This document shows, one piece after another, positions 33,061 through 41,358 of a DNA stretch of 64,000 bases (positions are counted from its first letter, which is position 1; each line of letters starts with the position of its first letter). The position numbers and the translations under genes are program-made. The stretch covers positions 1,054,001 to 1,118,000 of the forward strand of contig NZ_AP017898.1 of the NCBI RefSeq assembly GCF_003609835.1. Reading direction: 5' to 3'. Source of the DNA: Sphingopyxis sp. FD7. Lineage in GTDB: Bacteria > Pseudomonadota > Alphaproteobacteria > Sphingomonadales > Sphingomonadaceae. Under the pieces are notes generated by a model. That model was not told where the DNA came from, searched no databases, and was given only the letters and a program-made list of their open reading frames with translations.

Positions 33061-33112
33061 AGAGCCTGGCCGAAGGCTCTCACACCGGAACAAAGTAGGA
33101 AAGCACTTTGTT
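33061..33112 (-). terminator. Two short hairpins after potG
   Basis: AGAGCC/GGCTCT (33061-33080) and AACAAAGT/ACTTTGTT (33089-33112) lie just after the potG stop on the minus strand. They are likely the end of the minus-strand pot transcript. Neither has a clear T run. Confidence 0.5.
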
Positions 33113-33118
33113 CTGCCG

Positions 33119-34249
33119 TCAGCCCAGCAACACCACCGGGCTGTCGGCACGCCAGTGCATCGACACCTTGTCGTCCCAGGTGAAATCCTCCTGGTCGTGG
33201 CGCGACAGATTCGGGCGTGACACTCGGATGCGCGCGCCTGCCTCGAGCTCGATTTCGAACAGCGTGATGTCGCCGAGATAGCTCATGCCCTTGATCGTCC
33301 CGCGCGCGAAATTATGCCCGTCGGGGGCATCCTCGGCCGCTGCGCGCACCGCCTTGCCCGCGCCGGGGACGTGGAGGTAGATTTTTTCGGGCCGCAGCGC
33401 GACCCAGACGTCGGCGCCGTGCGGGCCGGTGACACCGTGGTTGAGATAGACCTTGCCGAGACCGGGGCAATCGATCGCAGCCTTGTCGGGTTCGTCGAGG
33501 GTCAGCTTGCCTTCGAAGATGTTCACCGACCCGACAAAATCGGCGACGAAGCGGTTGGCGGGATATTCGTAAAGGTCCGACGGCGTTGCCAGCTGCGACA
33601 CGTCGCCTTTGTGGATGACCGCGATCCGGCATGCCATCGACAGCGCCTCGTCCTGATCGTGCGTCACGGTGACGAAGGTGATGCCGACCTTTTCCTGCAA
33701 TTCGCTGAGCTCGAACTGCATCTGCGCGCGCAGCTTCGCATCGAGCGCCGACAGGGGTTCGTCGAGCAGCAGCACCTTGGGCCGCATGACCAGGCTGCGC
33801 GCGAGCGCAACGCGCTGGCGCTGCCCGCCCGACATCTGGTCGGGCATCCGGCCCTCGAACCCGCCGAGCTTGACCAGTTCGAGCGCCTCCGCGACGCGGT
33901 CCCTGACCTCGCCGCCCTTCACGCCCGCGATCCTGAGGCCATAGGCGACATTGTCGGCGACGCTCATGTGCGGAAACACGGCATAGCTTTGGAACACCAT
34001 GTTCACAGGCCGCTTGTTCGGCGGGATGCCCGCCATGTCCTGCCCGTCGATCAAGATCCGCCCCTCGCTCGGCAGCTCGAACCCCGCGATCATGCGGAGC
34101 AGCGTCGTCTTGCCGCAGCCCGACGGGCCGAGCAGCACGAAGAACTCGCCCGCATTGATGTCGAGGCTGACATTGTCGACCGCGGTCACCTTGCCAAAGC
34201 GTTTGGAGACATTCTGGATCTGGATGATCGGTTTGGCGGGTTCGGTCAT
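33119..34249 (-). CDS. potG: Putrescine ABC transporter ATP-binding protein
   Basis: ATPase of the PotFGHI putrescine importer, bound to the inner face of the membrane. The 376-aa protein (E. coli PotG has 377) has Walker A LLGPSGCGKTTLLRMIAG near 38, Q-loop VFQSYAVFPHMSV, the ABC signature MSGGQRQRVALARSLV, Walker B VLLLDEPLSALD and switch His in VTVTHDQDEA, followed by a TOBE domain in the last 90 residues. The start is MTEPAKPIIQIQNVSKRF; the open frame upstream overlaps potI. It is 2 bases after the potI stop, last gene of potF-H-I-G. Confidence 0.95.
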   Translation of the reverse strand: MTEPAKPIIQIQNVSKRFGKVTAVDNVSLDINAGEFFVLLGPSGCGKTTLLRMIAGFELPSEGRILIDGQDMAGIPPNKRPVNMVFQSYAVFPHMSVADNVAYGLRIAGVKGGEVRDRVAEALELVKLGGFEGRMPDQMSGGQRQRVALARSLVMRPKVLLLDEPLSALDAKLRAQMQFELSELQEKVGITFVTVTHDQDEALSMACRIAVIHKGDVSQLATPSDLYEYPANRFVADFVGSVNIFEGKLTLDEPDKAAIDCPGLGKVYLNHGVTGPHGADVWVALRPEKIYLHVPGAGKAVRAAAEDAPDGHNFARGTIKGMSYLGDITLFEIELEAGARIRVSRPNLSRHDQEDFTWDDKVSMHWRADSPVVLLG

Positions 34250-34251
34250 GG

Positions 34252-35094
34252 TCAGTGGGTTTCCGCAATGGCTTTCACGCCCTGCGCTTTCAGCGCAACG
34301 AAGGTCAGGACGACGGTGAGGAGGATGAGCAGGGTCGATGCCGCATTGACCTCGGGCGTCACCGAGAAACGGACCATCGAATAGACCTTTACCGGGAAGG
34401 TGATCGTGTCGGGGCCGCTGGTGAAATAGGTGATGACGAAATCGTCGAGGCTGAGGGTAAAGGACAGGAGCGCGCCCGCCACGAGCGCGGGTTTCATGTG
34501 CGGGATCAGCACGTCGCGAAAGACCTGCCATTCGCTTGCGCCCAGATCCTTCGCCGCTTCCTCCTGCTCGCGGTTGAAGCTCGCGAGGCGCGATCGCACG
34601 ACCATCGTGACAAAGGGGAAGCAGAAGGTGATGTGCGCGATGGTGATCGCGCCGAGGTTGAACGGCCAGGCGAGGTCGTTCGGCCAGCCTACGCCCGCGA
34701 AAAACATCAGGAAAGCGACGCCCAGGCAGATTTCGGGAACGATGATCGGCAGCGAAATCGTCCCGTCGACCACGCCCTTGAGCGGAAAGCGAAAGCGCCA
34801 GAGCAGCACCGCCGCGGTGGCGCCAAGGACAAGGCTGACGATCGTTGCCAGCGCGGCGATGGTCAGCGAGTTGACGAGCGCCTCGACCAGCTGATTATTC
34901 TCCAGCGCTTTCTCATAATATTTCGTCGTGAAGCCGCGCCACACGACGTTGCGCTTGCTGTCGTTGAAGCTGAAGATCATCAGCACGACGAGCGGCGCGT
35001 AGAGAAAGACCATCACCGCGCCGACCCACAGCCGCATCCACAGCGTCCGGCTATATTCGAGCGGCGCGCGCGCCGTGCGGGCAAAGAGCGCCAT
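34252..35094 (-). CDS. potI: Putrescine ABC transporter permease
   Basis: Inner-membrane permease of the PotFGHI type, 280 aa with about six helices. The EAA loop contacting PotG is visible as EEAAKDLGASEWQVFRDVLIPHMKPALVAG near 175-204. The ATG at 35094 overlaps the potH stop in TGATG, so the two are translationally coupled; a TTG one codon earlier is the alternative. LDDFVITYFTSGPDT near 219 is the polyamine-permease signature. Confidence 0.94.
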   Translation of the reverse strand: MALFARTARAPLEYSRTLWMRLWVGAVMVFLYAPLVVLMIFSFNDSKRNVVWRGFTTKYYEKALENNQLVEALVNSLTIAALATIVSLVLGATAAVLLWRFRFPLKGVVDGTISLPIIVPEICLGVAFLMFFAGVGWPNDLAWPFNLGAITIAHITFCFPFVTMVVRSRLASFNREQEEAAKDLGASEWQVFRDVLIPHMKPALVAGALLSFTLSLDDFVITYFTSGPDTITFPVKVYSMVRFSVTPEVNAASTLLILLTVVLTFVALKAQGVKAIAETH

Positions 35095-35999
35095 CAACGC
35101 GCCTCCGGCACTTTGCGGCGCAGCGATTGCAGCGCGATGAGGATGAACATCGCATAGATGAGCAGGAAGGATAGCGCCGCGCCGAAGGGCCAGTCATTCG
35201 CTTTCTTGAACTGGCGTTCGATCACATTGGCGATCATCTGGCTGTCGGTGCCGCCCATCAGATCGGGGGTAAGATAGGCGCCGAGCGCGGGGATGAGCGT
35301 GATCATCACGCCCGCAATGATGCCGGGTGCCGCGAGCGGCACGACGATCCGCATGATCGTGCGGAAATGCCCGGCGCCGAGATCGAGGCTCGCTTCGATC
35401 AGGCTGCGGTCGAGCCGGTCGAGCGCGGCATAGAGCGGCAGCACCATGAAGGGCAGGTGGACATAGACCAGCCCGAAGACGACCGCGAAATTGTTGAAGA
35501 GCAGCTCGACCGGCTCCCACGTCGCGAGCGGCTGGAGCCCGACGAGCGTGCGCATCCAGCTTGCGCCTTCCCACAGCACGCCAAGCCCCTTGTTGGCGAA
35601 ACCCTGCGTCCCGAGCAGCATCATCAGCGCATAGGTGCGGATAAGCAGGTTGGTCCAGAAGGGCAGCATGATGCCGAGCAGCAGCCACGGTCGCCATTTC
35701 TCGCTGGCAAAGGTGATCGCCATCGCCACCGGAAAGCCGACGATCAGGCAGATGAGCGTGACGAGCGCCGCGACCGCGAAACTCTTGCCGAAAATGCTGA
35801 GGTAGAGCCACTCGGTCGCGCGCTTGTAGTTATCGAGCGTTCCCGAAATCGCGATCTCGGTCAGCCCCCGGTTCTCGCCAAAGCTGTAGAGCCAGACGAT
35901 CGCCATGGGGATGAGGAAGAAGAGCAGAACCCACAGGAGCGTCGGCAGCGATACCGCCGCGAAAACGCCCCTGTTGGTTTTCCACTCCTGTTCGGCCAC
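35094..35999 (-). CDS. potH: Putrescine ABC transporter permease
   Basis: Second permease of the importer, 301 aa with six membrane helices. The first helix begins VFAAVSLPTLLWVLLFFLIPMAIVWLYSF (residues 12-40). The EAA loop is EASLDLGAGHFRTIMRIVVPLAAPGIIAG near 202-230. GAYLTPDLMGGTDSQMIANVIERQF near 245 is typical of PotB/PotH. It starts 21 bases after potF and overlaps potI. Confidence 0.94.
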   Translation of the reverse strand: MAEQEWKTNRGVFAAVSLPTLLWVLLFFLIPMAIVWLYSFGENRGLTEIAISGTLDNYKRATEWLYLSIFGKSFAVAALVTLICLIVGFPVAMAITFASEKWRPWLLLGIMLPFWTNLLIRTYALMMLLGTQGFANKGLGVLWEGASWMRTLVGLQPLATWEPVELLFNNFAVVFGLVYVHLPFMVLPLYAALDRLDRSLIEASLDLGAGHFRTIMRIVVPLAAPGIIAGVMITLIPALGAYLTPDLMGGTDSQMIANVIERQFKKANDWPFGAALSFLLIYAMFILIALQSLRRKVPEAR

Positions 36000-36020
36000 C
36001 CCCGGCGCCCTTTGGTCGCG

Positions 36021-37127
36021 TCAGGCCGCCCGCACGCGCGTGAAGGCCTCTTCAAACAGCGGCTGAAGCTCGGCGTTGAAGCGTGCATATTCGCATTTGG
36101 CGAGCACGTCGGCGGGCGGGAAGATCACCGGGTTGTTCTTGTAGCTTTCGGGCATCAGCGCCTTTGCCGCGCTGTTGGGCGTCGGATAGAGGATCGTTTC
36201 GGTGATGTGCTTGTCGACATTGGCGTCGAGGATATAGTTGATGAAGGCATGGGCATTCTTCGGATGCGGCGCGCCCTTGGGGATGCACAGATTGTCTGAA
36301 TTGAGCTGGCTGCCCTCCTTCGGAATGACGAAGTCAATGTCGTCATCCTCGACCATCGCCTGCGCGATGTCGCCATTATATTCGAGCACGACGTCGACGT
36401 CGCCCTTGAGCAGCAGATCCTGCCCGTCATCCTCGTGGAACTTCTTTACATTGGGCTTTTGCCTGATCATCATCCGCTCGATCGTCGCGACGTCGGCGGG
36501 GGTGAGGTCGTTGACCGATTTGCCCAGATATTTGCCGAACAGGCGGAACATGTCGCCCGCCTCTGACAGCCAGGCGATGCGGCCGGCATATTCGGGGCTG
36601 TCGAACAGCACTTTCCAGCTGTCGGGCGTCGCCGACACTTTCGACTTGCGATAACCGATGCCGAGCGCGAGCCAGGTGTAGGGCATCGAGTATTTGCGCT
36701 GCAGGTCATATTCGACGTTGATATAGGCGGCGTCGATATTCTTCTTGTTCGGGATCAGGCTGTGATCGAGCGGCATCAGCATGTCGGCCTTGCTCATCCG
36801 CTCGACAAAGTCGTTCGACGGCACGATCACGTCATAGCCCGGATTGCCGGCCTTGAACTTGGCGAACAGCACATCGTTGCTGTCGAACAGGTCCATCGTC
36901 ACCGCGACGCCCGTCGCTTCCTCGAAATCGGCGAGCGTCGTTTCGCCGATATAGGTGTCCCAGTTATAGAAGTTGAGCTTGGCCTCCTCGCCGTTCGCGA
37001 GCGTCTTGCCGCCTTCCTTGCTGCACGCGGCGAGCCCGCCGAAACTGATCCCGACGGCGGCAACGCCGAGCGCCTGGAGGAGCGAGCGGCGCCCGCGGGT
37101 ATGCTTGATCAGTTCGTTGAAATCCAT
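36021..37127 (-). CDS. potF: Putrescine-binding periplasmic protein
   Basis: Solute-binding protein that delivers putrescine (or spermidine) to PotHIG. The 368-aa form starts at MDFNELIKH, after AGGGAGG. Its leader has both a twin-arginine-like RGRRSLLQALGVAAVG and a lipobox-like GGLAACSKEGG, so it may be a lipoprotein anchored outside the inner membrane. The mature part opens with LNFYNWDTYIGETTLADFEE, the family signature; DVDVVLEYNGDIAQA and LCIPKGAPHPKNAHAFINYI are ligand-site regions. First gene of the pot set. Confidence 0.94.
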   Translation of the reverse strand: MDFNELIKHTRGRRSLLQALGVAAVGISFGGLAACSKEGGKTLANGEEAKLNFYNWDTYIGETTLADFEEATGVAVTMDLFDSNDVLFAKFKAGNPGYDVIVPSNDFVERMSKADMLMPLDHSLIPNKKNIDAAYINVEYDLQRKYSMPYTWLALGIGYRKSKVSATPDSWKVLFDSPEYAGRIAWLSEAGDMFRLFGKYLGKSVNDLTPADVATIERMMIRQKPNVKKFHEDDGQDLLLKGDVDVVLEYNGDIAQAMVEDDDIDFVIPKEGSQLNSDNLCIPKGAPHPKNAHAFINYILDANVDKHITETILYPTPNSAAKALMPESYKNNPVIFPPADVLAKCEYARFNAELQPLFEEAFTRVRAA

Positions 37128-37219
37128 GGTCAGCCTCCCTGTGTGAAACGCCAAGCTGACTCATTAAACGCGGCTTGGAAAGAGGCTTTTTTGCGCCGCA
37201 CCAAGATTCATTGAAACTT

Positions 37220-38626
37220 TCATGCGTTGCGCAGATACCAGTCATAATCGAGGTTCGGCACGATGCTGAAATAATTATCCTGTTCGACGCGTTTGACGAT
37301 GCTGAACATGTCGACGAACCGCTCGCCCAGATAGTCGCGCATCAGTTTCGAGGCGTGGAAGCGGTCGACCGCGGCGAACCAGTTGGAGGGCGGCCAAAGA
37401 TTCTTTAAATCATCGTCGCCGGAACTGTCGCGGTCATAGCCGTTGCCGACGACCGCGGCGCCGGGGTCGGCTTTGGTCGCCATGCCATGGTGCATCCCGG
37501 CGAGCACCGCCGCGACCGCGAGATAGGGGTTGGCGTCGGCGCCGCAGGCGCGATGCTCGACATGGCGGCTCGGCGGCGGGCCGGCAGGAATGCGGAACGA
37601 CACGGTGCGGTTGTTGACGCCCCAGGTCGGCGCGACGGGGGCGTAGCTGTTCGCCTTGAACCGGCGATAGCTGTTGGCGTGGGGGGCAAAGAGCGCGAAG
37701 GCGTCGCCGACACTGCCGATCATGCCGCCGATCGCGTGGCGCAGCGCATCGGTGCCCTCGGGGTCTTCACTGGCGAAGATATTATTGCCGTCGGCGTCGT
37801 TGACCGAGACATGGATGTGCATCCCGCTGCCCGCCTGATCGGCGAAGGGCTTGGCCATGAAGGTCGCTTCGAGGCCGTGTTGCTGGGCAATCGCCTTGAC
37901 CAGCCGTTTGTACATGATGGCGTCGTCGGCTGCGCGCAGCGCGTCGGGCTTGTGGCGCAAGGTCAGCTCGAACTGGCCGGGCGCAAATTCGCTGATCGCG
38001 CTTTCGAGCGGCAGACCCTGGACATCGGTCGCGGCGTAAAGCGCATCGAAAAAAGGCCGGAAATCATCGAGTTCGCGCAGGCCGTAAACCTCGACATTAC
38101 GCGGCGCGCTGCGGCTGTAACCGGGGCGTGCGGGGCGGATGCCGCCGTCGCGCGCGCGGCGCGGATCGACGAGGTAGAACTCCAGCTCGACCGCGAGCAC
38201 CGGGGTCAGCCCATCGGCGGCAAAGCGGTCGATGACGCGGCCGAGCACATGGCGCGGGTCGAGGTCGTGCGGCGTGCCGTCGAGTTCGTAGAAATCGACG
38301 AGGAATTGCGCGGCCCGGTCGCCGCCCCACGGCGTGCGGACGAGCGTGCCGGGGATCGGTTTCATCGAGCGGTCGGCGTCGCCATCTTCCCAGACGAGGC
38401 CCGTTTCGACCGTATCCTGCCCGGTAATGTCGACGACGGTGATCGAACCCGGAAACATGCGGCCGCTTTCATAGACCGCCATCACTTCATGCTGGCGGAG
38501 CCGCTTGCCGCGGGGAACGCCGCCCATGTCGGTATAGATCATCTCGATCGCATCGACCTCGGGGTTCGCCTTGAAAAAGGCTTCGGCCTCCGACCGGTCC
38601 GCAATCACCCCCGATGATTTCGACAT
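37220..38626 (-). CDS. puuA: Glutamine-synthetase family enzyme, gamma-glutamylpolyamine synthetase type (first copy)
   Basis: ATP-dependent ligase of the glutamine synthetase III-like group that joins glutamate to putrescine or another polyamine. The 468-aa protein has the Gln-synt N domain (FFKANPEVDAIEMIYTDMGGVPRGKRL) and the catalytic domain with AVELEFYLVDP (metal Glu), GSGMHIHVSVND, ANSYRRFKANSYAPVAPTWG (nucleotide) and FRIPAGPPPSRHVEHRACGADANPYL. The neighbouring oxidase, aminotransferase and potFHIG genes suggest a polyamine substrate. The aminotransferase stop is 7 bases upstream. Which of the two copies is the putrescine ligase cannot be told from sequence. Confidence 0.85.
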   Translation of the reverse strand: MSKSSGVIADRSEAEAFFKANPEVDAIEMIYTDMGGVPRGKRLRQHEVMAVYESGRMFPGSITVVDITGQDTVETGLVWEDGDADRSMKPIPGTLVRTPWGGDRAAQFLVDFYELDGTPHDLDPRHVLGRVIDRFAADGLTPVLAVELEFYLVDPRRARDGGIRPARPGYSRSAPRNVEVYGLRELDDFRPFFDALYAATDVQGLPLESAISEFAPGQFELTLRHKPDALRAADDAIMYKRLVKAIAQQHGLEATFMAKPFADQAGSGMHIHVSVNDADGNNIFASEDPEGTDALRHAIGGMIGSVGDAFALFAPHANSYRRFKANSYAPVAPTWGVNNRTVSFRIPAGPPPSRHVEHRACGADANPYLAVAAVLAGMHHGMATKADPGAAVVGNGYDRDSSGDDDLKNLWPPSNWFAAVDRFHASKLMRDYLGERFVDMFSIVKRVEQDNYFSIVPNLDYDWYLRNA

Positions 38627-38633
38627 CGCCCGC

Positions 38634-39977
38634 TTACTCCTTCAACGCGCTCACGCAGTCGGCGAACGCGCCGACCAGCCGGTCGATCTGATCGTCGCCC
38701 GTCACCGGGCTCACCAACATCATATTGTGAAAGGGCGCCAGCAAAATCCCGCGATTGGCGAGGAAGAGGTGGATTGCGGCTTCCAGCTCGGGCTGCATCG
38801 CCGCCTTTGCCTCGCTGCCGTTGCGCGGCGGGGTGGGGCAGGTGAGAAACTCGACGCGCGCGCCGACCTGGGTAACGTGCCAGTCGAGCGCGGCGCTGGC
38901 GATTTCCTGCTCCAGCCCGGCGACAAGCCGCGCGGCGCCGCGCAGCATATGGTCATAGGCGGCGGGGGTGATGACCTCCGCCAGCATCGTGTCCATCGCG
39001 GTGATCGCGAGCGCGTTGGCCGAGAGCGTCGTGCCGATGCCGCTGTGCCCCGGCGGGCGGGCGGCATTCAGTGCCGCCATGCGTTCGGCGACCTCGGCCG
39101 AAAAACCATGGACCGCGCAGGGCACACCGCCGCCGATCGACTTGCCGACCACCATCATGTCGGGCTTTGGCCCATGGGCGGCGCCATGGCCGCCATAGCC
39201 CGACGAGATTGTGTGCGTCTCGTCGAACACCAACAGCGTGCCGGTTGCGTCGCAAAGCCCGCGCAGCGCCGCGAGGAAGCCCGGAGCATCGCGCACCATG
39301 CCGATATTGGTCATCACCGGCTCGGCGAGGACGCAGGCGATGTCGCCGGCCGCGAGCGCGGCGGCAAGCGCATCCTCGTCGTTGAACTCGATCACGCTTG
39401 TCGTGGCGGTCAGGTCGTGGACCTGTCCGATCAGGCTCGCGCGCATCGTCGGCGCGCCGCCTTTGAGGTCGACGAAGGCGTCGTCGACCGCGCCATGATA
39501 GGCGCCGTTGAAGGTGAGGATCTTCGGCCGGCCCGTGATACCGCGGCACCAGCGGATGACGGCGCGATTGGCCTCGCTCGCGGTGGTCGTCACCTGCCAT
39601 AGCGGCAATCCGAAGGTCGCTGCGAGCCGCTCCGACAGCGCCGCGCCGCGCTCGGTCGGCAGCATATAGCTCAGCCCCTCGCTCGCTTGCCGCGTCAACG
39701 CGGCGGCGAGCGGCGGCGGCGAATGGCCGAACAGGCTGGCGGTGTCGCCGAGGCAGAAATCGTCATAGGTCTGGCCGTCGATGCTGGTCAGCGTTGCGTC
39801 CCGCGCCGACGCGGCGACGATCGGCACCGGGCTGGGCCAGTCGCGCATCCAGTGGAACGGCACCGACTGGAACCAGCCGGCCGCCGCCGCATGATGCGCG
39901 AAAGCGCGGGGATTGACAGCGCGGAAACGCTCGGCCTCGCGCGCGGCGACGCGCGCAATGGCGCTCTCGGCGATCAT
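38634..39977 (-). CDS. Class III aminotransferase, glutamate-1-semialdehyde aminomutase-like
   Basis: PLP enzyme of 447 aa. K279 in MMVVGKSIGGGVPCA is the Schiff-base lysine and D252 in LVFDETHTISSGYGGHG binds the cofactor; TTTASEANRAVIRW near 130 is the phosphate-binding part. The sequence is of the GSA-aminomutase-like branch and not the SpuC branch. The start MIAESAIARV overlaps the stop of the oxidase gene by 4 bases (ATGA), so the two proteins are coupled. It may transaminate an aminoaldehyde or amino acid made by the pathway; the substrate is inferred from context. Confidence 0.85.
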   Translation of the reverse strand: MIAESAIARVAAREAERFRAVNPRAFAHHAAAAGWFQSVPFHWMRDWPSPVPIVAASARDATLTSIDGQTYDDFCLGDTASLFGHSPPPLAAALTRQASEGLSYMLPTERGAALSERLAATFGLPLWQVTTTASEANRAVIRWCRGITGRPKILTFNGAYHGAVDDAFVDLKGGAPTMRASLIGQVHDLTATTSVIEFNDEDALAAALAAGDIACVLAEPVMTNIGMVRDAPGFLAALRGLCDATGTLLVFDETHTISSGYGGHGAAHGPKPDMMVVGKSIGGGVPCAVHGFSAEVAERMAALNAARPPGHSGIGTTLSANALAITAMDTMLAEVITPAAYDHMLRGAARLVAGLEQEIASAALDWHVTQVGARVEFLTCPTPPRNGSEAKAAMQPELEAAIHLFLANRGILLAPFHNMMLVSPVTGDDQIDRLVGAFADCVSALKE

Positions 39978-41239
39978 CCTATACGGTCTTTCAGCGCATA
40001 ATAGATGAGCCCCAGCGTCGCGAGCGGGCGGCGCAGCCATTTGCCACCGGGGAAGGGCTGCGCAGGCAGCTCTGCAAGCACGTCGAAGCGTTCGGCGGTG
40101 CCCGCCATCGCCTCGGCGATCAGCTCGCCCGCCAGCGTCGTCACCAGCGCGCCGTGGCCCGAAAATCCGTGCGCGAAAAACATGCTCCCGCGCCGTCCGA
40201 TATGCGGCAACCGGTTCATCGTCACCGCCACCGCGCCGCCCCAGCCATAGTCGATCTTCGCATCGGCGATTTGCGGGAACACCTCTGCCATGAACGGGCG
40301 CACGAACGCGGCGATGTCGCGCGGCGGCGTCTGCGAATAACGCTCGCCGCCGCCGAAGATAAGGCGCTTGTCGGCCGACAGGCGGAAATAGTTGAGGACG
40401 AAGCGGCTGTCGGCGACCGCCGCATCGCTGGGGAGCAGCGCGTCGGCGTTCGCGAGCGGCGCGGTCGCGATATTATAGTTCATGATCGGCACTGTGTAGC
40501 GGCCGAGGTCGGGTTCGACGTCGCCGATCCAGCTGTCGGTGGCGTTGATGACGTAGCGGGCATCGATCTTGGACTTGCCGACGGACAGCTTGCTGTCATT
40601 GCCCTCGTGATTCCAGCTTGCGCGCTGGCCTTCGAGAATCCGGACACCGGCTTTATCGGCCGCTTTCGCCAGACCGATGGCATAGTTCAGCGGGTGGAAA
40701 TGCCCGGCGTGGGCGTCATACACGCCCCCATGATAGAGCGGGCTGGCGATGTGCGATCCCATCGCCGCCTTGGCGATGATGTCGGTTTCATAGTCGAAGC
40801 GCGTTGCCAGATAATCAGCCTCGCGCCGCATCGCATCGAAGTCCTTCGGCGTCCATGCCGCCTCCAGATGCCCGGTCTTCAGATCGCAGTCGATACCGTG
40901 CTTTGCAATCCGCGCCTGCACGCGATTGTTGCGCCAGCAAAGGTCGAACAGCGCGTCGGCGCGCTCGCGGCCGAACTGGGCTTCAATTTCGGAAGCGGTC
41001 CAGCGCAGGCCAGGAATAAGCTGCCCTCCGTTGCGCCCGGACGCGCCGAAACCGATACGCTCGCGTTCGATCAGGATCGTGGAAAAACCCCGCTCGGCGC
41101 AGGCAAGGGCGGCGCTCAGCCCGGTGAAGCCGCCGCCGATGACGGCGACATCGCATTCGAGATCGCCCTCAATGTCGGCGTGCGGCTGCCATTCGTGGGC
41201 GGTCGCGGCGTAATAGCTGTGGTTCAGCGGGTCGCTCAT
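39974..41239 (-). CDS. puuB: FAD-dependent oxidoreductase, PuuB (gamma-glutamylputrescine oxidase) type
   Basis: DAO-family flavoenzyme of 421 aa. The dinucleotide fold is at 30-55 (CDVAVIGGGFTGLSAALACAERG). SGRNGGQLIPGLRW near 70 is the PuuB-like signature where the flavin edge is. The C-terminal GYGWGGAVAVTMNRLPHIGRR-like region and FFAHGFSGHGALVTTLAGELIAEA close the FAD site. The reaction would oxidise the gamma-glutamylated amine to the aldehyde with hydrogen peroxide. It lies between the glutamine-synthetase-like genes and is coupled to the aminotransferase. The start MSDPLNHSYYA is chosen over a frame that runs through the upstream repeat. Confidence 0.88.
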   Translation of the reverse strand: MSDPLNHSYYAATAHEWQPHADIEGDLECDVAVIGGGFTGLSAALACAERGFSTILIERERIGFGASGRNGGQLIPGLRWTASEIEAQFGRERADALFDLCWRNNRVQARIAKHGIDCDLKTGHLEAAWTPKDFDAMRREADYLATRFDYETDIIAKAAMGSHIASPLYHGGVYDAHAGHFHPLNYAIGLAKAADKAGVRILEGQRASWNHEGNDSKLSVGKSKIDARYVINATDSWIGDVEPDLGRYTVPIMNYNIATAPLANADALLPSDAAVADSRFVLNYFRLSADKRLIFGGGERYSQTPPRDIAAFVRPFMAEVFPQIADAKIDYGWGGAVAVTMNRLPHIGRRGSMFFAHGFSGHGALVTTLAGELIAEAMAGTAERFDVLAELPAQPFPGGKWLRRPLATLGLIYYALKDRIG

Positions 41240-41262
41240 TCCGACACCAACCCCTCGCCCCC

Positions 41263-41331
41263 TTCGCGTCGAGCGAAGTCGAGACGCCGTGCAGGCGTGA
41301 GGGGCGTCGCGGCTTCGCTCGACGCGAACGG
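41263..41331. repeat. Palindromic repeat family 2, copy 3
   Basis: Arms TTCGCGTCGAGCGAAGTCGA (41263 on) and CGCGGCTTCGCTCGACGCGA (ending near 41328), around about 22 bases. Lies in the gap between the second glutamine-synthetase-like gene and the oxidase gene, so on the minus-strand transcript it would form a long hairpin inside the operon. Confidence 0.88.
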
Positions 41332-41358
41332 AAAGAGTGCGCAAAATGTCATGGCGGT

